Below are positions 25,478-31,334 of a stretch of DNA of 35,654 bases, piece by piece (position 1 is the stretch's first letter; every line of letters starts with the position of its first letter). Both the position numbers and the translations under genes were made by a program. The stretch covers positions 1-35,654 of the IMG/VR virus record IMGVR_UViG_3300037199_000131, one strand, 5' to 3'. The stretch comes from a virus. The notes under the pieces are model-generated. The model was not told the DNA's origin and searched no databases. It worked only from the letters and a program-made list of their open reading frames with translations.

Positions 25478-25906
25478 ATGCAAAAGCGAACGCTAAAGCA
25501 GAGGCAGCAAAGGGAACCTTGGCCGGCGTATTTCACCCAGATGGCGTTCCGTTTCTCGGATCACGTGCTCGTACAGGCGCTGGATGCCAAAACACGAGAT
25601 CCTAGGGCAGTCGTCCGGGCTATCACCTTCACACTGGCCGAGGGCAACCTGACGGACGGGACCTGGGAGCCCACGCGCGCCCAAAGCTATCAGCTCGCTG
25701 AGCGGATCGCGAAGGGTATCGCCGCGCGGCACCCCGGGTTCGATGTTCGCGTCCAAGTGAAACTCACAAGCGGGTATACGCCCCCGACCCGAGTCGACGG
25801 CTGCGCTTGCCCCGAGGAAGGCTTGGTAGCGGAGGATGTCGACCAGACGGCGGAGCGCGAGTGGACGCGGTGGTGCGAGGAGTGCCAGCCCGACGTGTGC
25901 GGGTAA
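25478..25906 (+). CDS. 142-aa protein with portal-derived segment; paralogue of the next gene
   Basis: The start ATG at 25478 follows GAGGAGGAG. The first six residues (MQKRTL) and residues ~40-115 (RAVVRAITFTLAEGNL, GTWEPT, AARHPGFDV, SGYTPPTRVDGCACPE) match the next gene closely. Between them lie ~35 residues absent from the paralogue, including FTQMAFRFSDHV. The 36 bp encoding that run (25532-25567) match portal-gene bases 20137-20172 at 34 of 36 positions. The C-terminus adds a Trp/Cys-containing acidic tail (REWTRWCEECQPDVCG). Function unknown. Two Cys pairs might bind metal. Confidence 0.7.
   Translation: MQKRTLKQRQQREPWPAYFTQMAFRFSDHVLVQALDAKTRDPRAVVRAITFTLAEGNLTDGTWEPTRAQSYQLAERIAKGIAARHPGFDVRVQVKLTSGYTPPTRVDGCACPEEGLVAEDVDQTAEREWTRWCEECQPDVCG
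25532..25567 (+). repeat. 36-bp near-copy of portal gene bases 20137-20172
   Basis: Plus-strand 25532-25567 equals the coding strand of the portal gene at 20172-20137 except for two substitutions (G/A and C/A). Both encode FTQMAF-x-FSD-x-V in frame. Similarity fades on both sides. Confidence 0.85.
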
Positions 25907-25916
25907 GAGGAAAGAC

Positions 25917-26168
25917 ATGCAAAAGCGAACGCTAAATCCTCGGGCAGTCGTCAGGACTATCACCGTCACACTGGCCGAGGGCCACCTGACGGGCGGAACC
26001 TGGGAGCCCACGTGCGCCCAAAGCGAGCAGCTCGCCGAGCGGGTCGCGAAAAGTATCGCCGCGCGGCACCCCGGGTTCGATGTTCGCGTCCACGTGAGAT
26101 GCACCAGCGGGTATACGCCCCCGACCCGAGTCGACGGCTGCGCCTGCCCCGAGCCGACCGCCTGGTAG
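25917..26168 (+). CDS. 83-aa protein, shorter paralogue of 25478-25906
   Basis: The start ATG at 25917 follows AAGAGGAAAG. It lines up with the preceding gene at MQKRTL and again from PRAVVRTITVTLAEGHL to DGCACPE, lacking the central ~35-residue segment and most of the C-terminal tail. DNA similarity continues just past its stop (aggagtgccagcccga), so the gene arose by duplication and then lost its end. It keeps HPGFDVRVHVRCTSGYTPP and CACPEP. Unknown function. Confidence 0.68.
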   Translation: MQKRTLNPRAVVRTITVTLAEGHLTGGTWEPTCAQSEQLAERVAKSIAARHPGFDVRVHVRCTSGYTPPTRVDGCACPEPTAW

Positions 26169-26182
26169 GAGTGCCAGCCCGA

Positions 26183-26371
26183 ATGACTACACCACGAGCT
26201 CTCAGATATCGCTCTCCCCGCCGAGCCGGCGCAGTGCTCCTCCCCCTCACCGTCGCCGAGAGGGAGGAGCTACGCGCGGCGTCCGCCCGCGAGGCTATGA
26301 CCCTAGCGGGGTGGGTGCGACGGGTCGCCCTACTGGCCGCCCGGCTCCGGGTCAGTAGTTCCCCCGTCTAG
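26183..26371 (+). CDS. Ribbon-helix-helix-like small protein, 62 aa
   Basis: The start ATG at 26183 lies 14 nt after the previous stop, with weak ribosome-site resemblance. The core (GAVLLPLTVAEREELRAASA, then REAMTLAGWVRRVALLAARL) follows the CopG/Arc pattern: a short beta strand, a helix beginning after an acidic start, a turn and a second helix ending in Trp-Val-Arg. Such proteins bind DNA as dimers and could repress the cassette's promoter. Its 3' end overlaps the convergent gene at 26330-26854 by 42 nt. Confidence 0.62.
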   Translation: MTTPRALRYRSPRRAGAVLLPLTVAEREELRAASAREAMTLAGWVRRVALLAARLRVSSSPV

Positions 26372-26854
26372 GGGCCCGGAAGCGACTGCCGAGGAGGCCG
26401 CCTCCCTCTCTTGGGCTACCTCCTGCTGTTTCGTCGTTTGCAGGGCCCGATCGTAGGAGTAGTGCGCCAGCACAGTGGCGTCCGTCCCCTCGAATTTGAT
26501 ACTTTGTCCCACCGTGGCGCCCGTGAAAACGTGCCCCTGGGGGATAGTGGCCGGGACGACGGTGCCTCGCGAGCCCCCTACGTCGAATACGACGACCTCA
26601 CCCCCCAGCACGGCGGCGTCGGGCGGCTGTAGGACGAGCCAACCGTTCGCTACCCCGTCGTCGAGGGTGTCAGCGAGGACCTGATTCTGGGCATCCTTCT
26701 GCCGAGCCGTCTCGGCCTCTATTTCCGCGGCCACTGACTCCGGCCCGACGAGGCGCATTAGCGCGCTCGTTTGCTCTCGGAGGACATTCCATTGGCCCAT
26801 GAGTTGCGGCAAAAATGCCTGTATCTGCTGTAGCGTCATTTTCTGTTTTGACAT
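26330..26854 (-). CDS. Hypothetical protein with central beta domain, 174 aa
   Basis: ATG at 26854, 4 nt after the stop of the upstream gene. Residues 1-70 are helical (TLQQIQAFLPQLMGQWNVLR). Residues ~75-140 are beta-rich (GGEVVVFDVGGSRGTVVPAT, GQSIKFEGTDATV). The C-terminal ~35 residues are Ala/Ser/Gly/Pro-rich and disordered. It ends the lysis-associated leftward block and overlaps a convergent plus-strand gene. Unknown; possibly virion- or lysis-associated. Confidence 0.6.
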   Translation of the reverse strand: MSKQKMTLQQIQAFLPQLMGQWNVLREQTSALMRLVGPESVAAEIEAETARQKDAQNQVLADTLDDGVANGWLVLQPPDAAVLGGEVVVFDVGGSRGTVVPATIPQGHVFTGATVGQSIKFEGTDATVLAHYSYDRALQTTKQQEVAQEREAASSAVASGPLDGGTTDPEPGGQ

Positions 26855-26858
26855 GGTC

Positions 26859-27035
26859 TCATAGGTGCGACGGGTTGGGGTCGGTGGGTTGACGGGGCCA
26901 CGCAGGGTGCTCGGTCATGGTTTTCCAGGCCGCGACCTCCACGGATCGGACAATCTTCGCTTTGTCGTCCGCAGGGATGGCGGACCAAACGCCCTTCGCG
27001 AGCGCTTCGCACAGGGCTAGCACGAGGCCGTTCAC
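26859..27035 (-). CDS. Small protein, 58 aa
   Basis: GTG at 27033-27035, 2 nt after the previous stop; the stop at 26859-26861 lies just before the next gene. It is helical (NGLVLALCEALAKGVWSAIP, then KIVRSVEVAAWKTM) with a Pro-rich end. Tight packing between two other genes supports it. Function unknown. Confidence 0.55.
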   Translation of the reverse strand: MNGLVLALCEALAKGVWSAIPADDKAKIVRSVEVAAWKTMTEHPAWPRQPTDPNPSHL

Positions 27036-27037
27036 GC

Positions 27038-27241
27038 CTATCCCTCGCCGGCGGTCGGATCAGGCGCAGGGATCTTCTGCAAAAGGCCGACGATTTTTCC
27101 GGCCCAATCCATGAACTCACCGAGGATTGTCGTGGACGGAGTCATCTTATCGACTACCGCGATCACCGCTGCGGCGTCCGCTTCAAGAGTAGCCCCATTC
27201 GCCGTAAACCACGCCTCGAGATCTTGGAGGATCTTTTCCAT
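27038..27241 (-). CDS. Small amphipathic protein, 67 aa
   Basis: The start ATG at 27241 follows TAGGAGAGC 8 nt after the holin-like gene. It is acidic and amphipathic (DLEAWFTANGATLEADAAAV, GEFMDWAGKIVGLLQKIP), resembling small phage proteins found beside holins, which some annotators call holin accessory proteins. No clear transmembrane span. It may modulate lysis or bind membranes. Confidence 0.58.
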   Translation of the reverse strand: MEKILQDLEAWFTANGATLEADAAAVIAVVDKMTPSTTILGEFMDWAGKIVGLLQKIPAPDPTAGEG

Positions 27242-27249
27242 ACGCTCTC

Positions 27250-27468
27250 CTACTGCGGGTTGACTCCGACCGCGAGTTTGGCCTGTGCAGGGCCGGCCAG
27301 CGCGCCGAGAACGAAAGCGATCCCGGACACCACGATGCCGATCGTCGGCCACGGGGCCGGCAGTCCAGTGAAATTCGTCGCGAGCGTGGTCAGCGACGCA
27401 GCTAGCGCGGCCCAAAGGGTTGACGGTAGGTGACCGAGGATATTGCTGGGACGAAGGCTAAGGTTCAT
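27250..27468 (-). CDS. Holin-like small membrane protein, 72 aa
   Basis: The start ATG at 27468 is behind AAGGAGAAGAG. It has two hydrophobic segments (STLWAALAASLTTLATNF, ~16-33, and IGIVVSGIAFVLGALAG, ~43-59) with short ends, as in class II holins. It lies 34 nt downstream of the peptidoglycan enzyme gene. A holin would release the signal-less lysis enzyme to the periplasm. The call rests on size, topology and context. Confidence 0.68.
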   Translation of the reverse strand: MNLSLRPSNILGHLPSTLWAALAASLTTLATNFTGLPAPWPTIGIVVSGIAFVLGALAGPAQAKLAVGVNPQ

Positions 27469-27501
27469 TCTCTCTTCTCCTTTGCTTTGCTGCTAGTTGA
27501 C

Positions 27502-27888
27502 CTACGGCACTACGAACAGATTCCGATCCGGAGACGCGGCGATTGTAGCTCGCGGGCCATGCGGGACCACTATGCAACCCGTAGAAATCTTCCCCCGTAG
27601 ATCCGGATCGATCGCGTCCCCGTGAAACAAAAACCCCGAGCGCTCGAATGTGTTGGTTCCCAGCTTGGGCGCGAGGTGCATCACCACCGGCCCGCGCTCC
27701 GGGTCGGTGAACGGGGCACCGATAGTGTATGCGCCCTGGGGAATCGGCCCAACGTCGGGGATCTCCTGTTTCGCCGGATCATTCAGCCCTTCCGGCGATC
27801 CCGCGTAACAGGCCGTCGTCAGAGTTCCGAGAGAGTTGTCCGAGCCGATGCGCCAAAGGGTGTGCTTGGACTGCGAATAGATCCACAT
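27502..27888 (-). CDS. Tlde1/DUF2778-like peptidoglycan enzyme (endolysin candidate), 128 aa
   Basis: I take ATG at 27886-27888 (GGAGAG upstream; its A overlaps the stop of the preceding mini-ORF as TAATG). The frame stays open upstream as a Val/Gly repeat, which I reject as coding. The domain fills the protein: YAGSPEGLNDPAKQEIPDVG then PIPQGAY, RGPVVMHLAP, RSGFLFHGD (His89) and STGCIVV (Cys105). This order of GPIP-x-G-x-Y, HG-[DT] and S-x-GCI is that of the DUF2778/Tlde1 family, whose L,D-transpeptidase-type Cys/His pair acts on peptide stems. It has no signal peptide and lies beside a holin-like gene, so it is the likely lysis enzyme. Confidence 0.82.
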   Translation of the reverse strand: MWIYSQSKHTLWRIGSDNSLGTLTTACYAGSPEGLNDPAKQEIPDVGPIPQGAYTIGAPFTDPERGPVVMHLAPKLGTNTFERSGFLFHGDAIDPDLRGKISTGCIVVPHGPRATIAASPDRNLFVVP

Positions 27889-28094
27889 TAATGGCTCTCC
27901 GACCCCGACCCCGACCACGAGCGCGACGACGACCACGACGCCGACGCCGACCGCGACTCCGACCGCGACCGCGACCACCCCGCCCACGCCCCCACCCACG
28001 CCCCCACCCACGACAGTGACCACGACAGCGACCGCGACCCCGACCCCGACCACGACACGGACCACTGAGTTCCGGCCGACAGCGCGCTCACCAT
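27888..28094 (-). CDS. Ser-X/Trp mini-ORF L4, 68 aa, coupled to the lysis enzyme
   Basis: The start ATG is in the CCATGG at 28091-28096 with GGAGAG 6 nt upstream. It opens MVSALSAGTQWSVSWSGSGS, then has alternating Ser-X residues with a Trp/Gly/Val/Ala patch (SWVGAWVGAWAGWS), and ends SGSGSESH followed by TAA. The stop overlaps the lysis enzyme's ATG (TAATG), a classic coupling layout. A beta strand with Ser on one face is expected. Low complexity and the lack of known relatives mean expression is unproven. Confidence 0.5.
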   Translation of the reverse strand: MVSALSAGTQWSVSWSGSGSRSLSWSLSWVGAWVGAWAGWSRSRSESRSASASWSSSRSWSGSGSESH

Positions 28095-28312
28095 GGGTGA
28101 CTCCCCGACGCCGACGCCGACCACAACCCCGACCCCGACCACGACTCCGACGCCGACCGCGACCCCGACGCCGGCCACAACCCCGACCCCGACCGCGACT
28201 CCGACCACGCCCCCGCCCCTGTACACGACCACGACCGCGACCGCGACCGCGACCACCCCGACCCCGACCACGACACGGACCACTGAGTTCCGGCCGACAG
28301 CGCGCTCACCAT
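28088..28312 (-). CDS. Ser-X/Trp mini-ORF L3, 74 aa
   Basis: The start ATG is in the CCATGG at 28309-28314 behind GGAGAG. It opens with the same MVSALSAGTQWSVSWSGSG as L2 and L4. The middle carries SWSCTGAGAWSESRSGSGLW, then PASGSRSASESWSGSG and an SASASGSHPW end. The last two codons and stop (CCA TGG TGA) contain the start of L4. Its central and C-terminal part is nearly the same as that of R2 in the other array, showing exchange between arrays. Confidence 0.5.
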   Translation of the reverse strand: MVSALSAGTQWSVSWSGSGWSRSRSRSWSCTGAGAWSESRSGSGLWPASGSRSASESWSGSGLWSASASGSHPW

Positions 28313-28455
28313 GGGTGGCTCTCCGACCCCGACCCCGACCACGAGCGCGACGACGACCACGACGCCGACCGCGACTCCGACCGCGACAGCGACCGCGACC
28401 CCGACCCCGACCACGACACGGACCACTGAGTTCCGGCCGACAGCGCGCTCACCAT
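28306..28455 (-). CDS. Ser-X/Trp mini-ORF L2, 49 aa
   Basis: The start ATG is in the CCATGG at 28452-28457, with GGGGAG 6 nt upstream inside L1. It opens MVSALSAGTQWSVSWSGSGS, has the body RSLSRSESRSASWSSSRSWS and ends GSESHPW-stop, overlapping the start of L3 through CCATGGTGA. Strict alternation of Ser with Arg, Glu, Trp, Gly or Leu spans almost the whole length. Confidence 0.5.
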   Translation of the reverse strand: MVSALSAGTQWSVSWSGSGSRSLSRSESRSASWSSSRSWSGSGSESHPW

Positions 28456-28535
28456 GGGTGACTCCCCGACCCCGACCACGACCACCGCGACCGCGACGCC
28501 GACCCCCGAGCTCCCGCCGCCAGCGCGCTTACCAT
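28449..28535 (-). CDS. Ser-X/Trp mini-ORF L1, 28 aa
   Basis: The first unit of the left array. The start ATG at 28533-28535 directly follows the nuclease stop (TAACCATGG), with GAGG 6 nt upstream inside the nuclease gene. The peptide opens MVSALAAGARGSASRSRWSW and ends SGSGSHPW. CCATGGTGA then starts L2. It is the shortest and most divergent at its start (LAAGAR in place of LSAGTQ). Confidence 0.45.
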   Translation of the reverse strand: MVSALAAGARGSASRSRWSWSGSGSHPW

Positions 28536-28537
28536 GG

Positions 28538-28960
28538 TTACCTCGCTGGAAAGCGTTTCACTGCCGGTTGCAACTTAGATCCGAAGATAAACTTGCTGCG
28601 CCTCGGCTCCTTCTTGAGCCGCTCCGCCATTTCGCGCATCGCCGCTTTGTTGTCTTCTGCCTCAGGGCCCGTGATCCCGACCGCGTCGAGTGCCTCTGAA
28701 ATCGACCGAACGATCCGCACGCGTACGCCAACCACTTTCCAAGACACATGCTCGAATGCCTGGTCTGCCTCGACGTGGTTTCGGCCGGCCGGGTTCTTCA
28801 CCTCGAGTAGGTATAGGTTTCCGAACCGACCCACGAGCAGATCCGGGCATCCCGCAAGCGACACGTCGAGCACCAGGACCTTGCAGCCCACGCGCTCCAG
28901 GGCGGTCGTGATCTCGTGTTGGTTTCTATCCACGTTTGCGCCGAATCTGGGTTTTGTCAC
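28538..28960 (-). CDS. VRR-NUC/PD-(D/E)XK-type nuclease, 140 aa
   Basis: The start GTG at 28958-28960 overlaps the upstream stop (GTGA). The motif series is Glu16 in NQHEITTAL, Asp40 in GCPDLLVG, and Glu53-Val-Lys55 in LYLLEVKNP, which is the PD-(D/E)XK core as in VRR-NUC and Holliday-junction-type nucleases. The basic C-terminus (KKEPRRSKFIFGSKLQPAVK) may bind DNA. It closes the leftward replication operon, so it probably resolves branched DNA or trims replication intermediates. Its stop abuts the first mini-ORF of the left array. Confidence 0.82.
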   Translation of the reverse strand: MTKPRFGANVDRNQHEITTALERVGCKVLVLDVSLAGCPDLLVGRFGNLYLLEVKNPAGRNHVEADQAFEHVSWKVVGVRVRIVRSISEALDAVGITGPEAEDNKAAMREMAERLKKEPRRSKFIFGSKLQPAVKRFPAR

Positions 28961-29133
28961 TGCGCCACCTCCGCGTATGTCGCCGCAGCCTTAAGCACCA
29001 TGTCAAGTATCTGGAGTGCGCCGATTTTGTCTCCCGACTTCCACGCGTCTCGCGCCGCTGCCAGCATGTCGGAGACGAGCGTATCGGCGATGCGCGCCTT
29101 TAGCCTCTGCGACACTGCTGGTTGGGCGCTCAC
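28957..29133 (-). CDS. Small helical protein, 58 aa
   Basis: GTG at 29131-29133 overlaps the helicase stop, and its stop TGA overlaps the nuclease GTG, both as GTGA. The sequence is helical (RLKARIADTLVSDMLAAARD, KIGALQILDMVLKAAATYAE). No family is recognised. Being locked between the helicase and nuclease genes supports coding and a role in replication or recombination. Confidence 0.65.
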   Translation of the reverse strand: MSAQPAVSQRLKARIADTLVSDMLAAARDAWKSGDKIGALQILDMVLKAAATYAEVAQ

Positions 29134-30044
29134 TTAGGTAGCCTCTCAGTGACACAACCCGTGGCGCCATGCATTTCATATATGAGAACAGCGTCGGGTA
29201 CGCCCCTACGATTCTTCAGCACGTAGCCGTCAAGCTGCGACACCGGCCCCTCGTCCCCCGGCGACCGCTTCCTGCGCCGCAATCCGATCACCACGTCGCT
29301 CCAATGGTCAATTAGCGCCGACCCGCGAAAGTCAGACATTCTAGGTGGCCGATCTTCACCGTCCTCGATCTTCCGATTGAGCTGGCACAGGGCGACTACT
29401 AGCGGCTTGTACCCGATGCGGTAGCGGCACTCTCCACGCGAGAGCGCCCGCAGTCCGCCGATAGCCTCGCCGAGTACTGAGGAATCGTCGAAGATCCAAC
29501 GCCCGCGCGCATCCCGTCGGCCAATCATACCGAGGTAATCGACGAACACAACGTCAGCATCGCCGTCGCACGCTCCGTGAAGCACCTCCTCTACTGTTCG
29601 TCCCTTTTCCGCTCCTGTGTGCAAAAAAAGGTTCTCTGATAGATTCTCCCACTCGGACACTCCACGATCCCAGCGCGCCTGAGCCTCTTCGTCGAACGGC
29701 CACGAATCCTTGGCGAACGCCTGCTCTATTCGGCCCACCGTGATGCCCGAGAGTTGAGCGATCGCGAGCGTGGTCATTTCCTCTTCCGTCAGTTCCAGCG
29801 CCTCGAATACGACACGCTGACCTAATCGAGCCATCTTGAGCGCAATACTCCAGGCCCACGAGGTCTTGCCGTCACCAGGTCGCCCGCCTACGCTCCACAG
29901 TTTCCGCGCTTGGGGCTGACACAGCCGCTCCATCCGAGGGCAGCCCATTTTCAGCGGACGGATCTCGGCCATCTGAGCCGTTGCCCGATCCACCGAGTTC
30001 AGCCTCGGCTCGAGCGATTGCATTGCTCCAACGAGCTTCGTCAC
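29130..30044 (-). CDS. DnaB-type replicative helicase (RecA-like domain only), 304 aa
   Basis: GTG at 30044 has a strong GGAGGTGG site 3 nt before it. Motifs: Walker A GGRPGDGKTS (53-62), an acidic motif-1a region (FEALELTEEEM, ~80-90), Walker B ADVVFVDYLG (163-172) and the DnaB motif series QLNRKIEDG (221-229) with PPRMSDFRGSALIDH (233-247), then Arg-rich motif RRRKR. It lacks the N-terminal DnaB domain of full-length helicases, as in several phages. Its first ~57 codons overlap the 3' end of the replication-protein gene by 173 nt, so the overlap is genuine. It likely unwinds the phage origin with that partner. Confidence 0.9.
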   Translation of the reverse strand: MTKLVGAMQSLEPRLNSVDRATAQMAEIRPLKMGCPRMERLCQPQARKLWSVGGRPGDGKTSWAWSIALKMARLGQRVVFEALELTEEEMTTLAIAQLSGITVGRIEQAFAKDSWPFDEEAQARWDRGVSEWENLSENLFLHTGAEKGRTVEEVLHGACDGDADVVFVDYLGMIGRRDARGRWIFDDSSVLGEAIGGLRALSRGECRYRIGYKPLVVALCQLNRKIEDGEDRPPRMSDFRGSALIDHWSDVVIGLRRRKRSPGDEGPVSQLDGYVLKNRRGVPDAVLIYEMHGATGCVTERLPK

Positions 30045-30765
30045 GGTCCACCTCCGTCGAGTTCCAGAATTGCGCGAGTTGAGCCACGGTGCGAACGGTC
30101 GGGTAGCCCTTGTGCCGCAGGGCCGACCGCCAGCGGAGATCGATTTCGGCGGGCGTCGCGGAGGCCAGCAGCCGCTTCAATGCCGCCCCGTCCCGTCCGT
30201 AGGCGAAGAGGTACTTCGCCCCCGCCCCCATCACTTCCTCAAAAACAGTCTCGAGGCGGAGCCGCGTGGGGCCAAAGAGGGGCGACGAGGCCGGCCGGCG
30301 CTTGTCGCCGGGTGTTTCTTCTGTTTCTTCTCTCTGCTTCTTCTGCCTTCTTCTACTAGAGTGTTCCGCTTCTCGATCCAAGGGTGTTCCGGTACCCGTT
30401 CCGCTACCCGCGGGCTCGTGTTGATAGGTCGCGAATTTAACTCGGGTTATCCTGGACGGCGAGCCGTTCCGCTTCTCGATCCAAGGGCGTTCCGCTTCCG
30501 CTACCAAGAGCCCGGCCCTGATCGCCTCATGGAGAGCTCGGTGTGTGGTCGTGAGCGGGACCGTCTGCTTGTGGTGCGGACCGCTCAGATATCGCGAGAG
30601 TTGACGCAGAGTTACGAGAGCCGTCCCGGAATCGTCGGCGTTTTCCTCTACCCAGATCACGATCAGTTTGGCGGGTAGACCTATGCCCCGAAACGACGAC
30701 CCCTCCCGCCACCTGCGGCGCCACGCCTTTCTCCACGGTTTCGTCCCCTCGGGCGCGTCGCTCAC
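29872..30765 (-). CDS. Replication initiation / helicase-loader protein (phage O/DnaD-like), 297 aa
   Basis: I prefer GTG at 30763-30765, which overlaps the upstream stop as GTGA. A GTG at 30795 would add 10 residues. Residues ~20-115 look like a winged-helix domain (PAKLIVIWVEENADDSGTAL, TLRQLSRYLSGPHHKQT, THRALHEAIRAGLLV). A basic, disordered linker follows (EHSSRRRQKKQREETEE), then a helical C-terminal domain with PAEIDLRWRSALRH and QLAQFWNS. That is the O-protein/DnaD layout found next to phage helicases. The acidic C-terminus overlaps the helicase gene. Confidence 0.78.
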   Translation of the reverse strand: MSDAPEGTKPWRKAWRRRWREGSSFRGIGLPAKLIVIWVEENADDSGTALVTLRQLSRYLSGPHHKQTVPLTTTHRALHEAIRAGLLVAEAERPWIEKRNGSPSRITRVKFATYQHEPAGSGTGTGTPLDREAEHSSRRRQKKQREETEETPGDKRRPASSPLFGPTRLRLETVFEEVMGAGAKYLFAYGRDGAALKRLLASATPAEIDLRWRSALRHKGYPTVRTVAQLAQFWNSTEVDRDEARWSNAIARAEAELGGSGNGSDGRDPSAENGLPSDGAAVSAPSAETVERRRATW

Positions 30766-30971
30766 GGGAGGGGTTCCCTTGCGCGCTGGTGACACACGAT
30801 CTCAGCGTCGGCGAGTAGCGACTGAGCGCGCGCGAAATGCCGAGCCGCCTGAGCCCAGTGTGCTCGCTGAGCCGATACCCCCGTGACGGTTTTAGCCGTC
30901 AGAGCCTCACGCACCGCCCCCTCGACCGCAACCGACACGTCCGACAGACAATCTCGCAGTTCAGAACCCAT
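30762..30971 (-). CDS. Small helical protein, 69 aa
   Basis: I chose ATG at 30969-30971 with GGTGAGGTGG upstream. A GTG at 31085 would overlap the small membrane gene. It is an Ala-rich helical protein (DCLSDVSVAVEGAVREALTA, RAHWAQAARHFARAQSLLAD). It is coupled to the replication gene by GTGA. Unknown role in the early operon. Confidence 0.6.
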   Translation of the reverse strand: MGSELRDCLSDVSVAVEGAVREALTAKTVTGVSAQRAHWAQAARHFARAQSLLADAEIVCHQRAREPLP

Positions 30972-30978
30972 TGCCACC

Positions 30979-31140
30979 TCACCTACAGTAACGCAAAACG
31001 ATAGCCGCCGCGCCGAACCACGCAACGCACGACACGGTGACCGCCCCGGCCAACCCGAGCCAACACGGGGGCTCCTCGATCTCACTGAGCGGCGGAGGGT
31101 CTCGCACGATTTCGAAAAGGGGCGTCTGTTTGGATCTCAT
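30979..31140 (-). CDS. Small single-span membrane protein, 53 aa
   Basis: ATG at 31138-31140 overlaps the HTH gene stop by 4 nt (ATGA). The stop TGA is 7 nt before the next ATG. The first ~27 residues are acidic and Pro-rich (EIVRDPPPLSEIEEPP). Residues ~29-50 form a transmembrane segment (GLAGAVTVSCVAWFGAAAIV). Membrane proteins of this size next to phage regulators can act in exclusion or lysis control, but that is speculation here. Confidence 0.6.
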   Translation of the reverse strand: MRSKQTPLFEIVRDPPPLSEIEEPPCWLGLAGAVTVSCVAWFGAAAIVLRYCR

Positions 31141-31334
31141 CTGAGCCACTCGCACGGAGCGATTTTCGTAACAGACTCGATCCGCAGAGCCAACGCAAGC
31201 CCGGGTGTGCGTCTACCCGCCAGCAACCCGCATACCGTGGCCTGCGAGCACCTGAATTTCCGTGCCAACTCCACCTGCGTCCAGTTGCGCTGGTACTGCA
31301 GGAGTAGCGCGACCGCCCTTGCTGGATTTTCCAT
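31137..31334 (-). CDS. HTH (XRE/Cro-type) transcription regulator, 65 aa
   Basis: The HTH spans about residues 18-45: QVELARKFRCSQATVCGLLA then GRRTPGLALAL, with the Q-x-x-LA...C-S-Q-x-TV-x-x-L pattern of Cro/CI proteins. Length fits a Cro-type or minimal repressor. The ATG at 31334 lies 6 nt from a TAATAT -10 box and lacks a ribosome site, so its mRNA is probably leaderless, as for lambda cI from PRM. It heads the leftward replication operon and faces the rightward operon across an AT-rich control region, where it most likely binds. Confidence 0.85.
   Translation of the reverse strand: MENPARAVALLLQYQRNWTQVELARKFRCSQATVCGLLAGRRTPGLALALRIESVTKIAPCEWLR

Larger units (their letters stand above)
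27889..28537. repeat. Left low-complexity array (minus-strand GTCGNG-type hexamers with CCATGGTGA punctuation)
   Basis: The tract between the lysis enzyme and the nuclease gene is a degenerate hexamer repeat, G-rich on the minus strand (the transcribed sense). It is broken by NcoI-type CCATGG blocks at 28091, 28309, 28452 and 28532. The ~45 bp after three of these blocks are nearly identical. Spacings between blocks are 218, 143 and 80 bp. The same family of sequence forms the plus-strand array at 31712-32191, so the two are inverted relative to each other. Confidence 0.9.

Noticed and set aside
27502-28065. Val/Gly-rich N-terminal extension of the lysis enzyme
   Set aside because: The frame is open through the hexamer repeat, but ATG at 27888 has a ribosome site and the recognised domain begins there.
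27894-28535. Long plus-strand Pro-Thr repeat ORFs (PTPTPTTTPTPT type)
   Set aside because: They are the antisense reading of the left array, have no ribosome sites or neighbours in that direction, and end at arbitrary places. The minus-strand Ser-X frame has starts, ribosome sites and linked stops.
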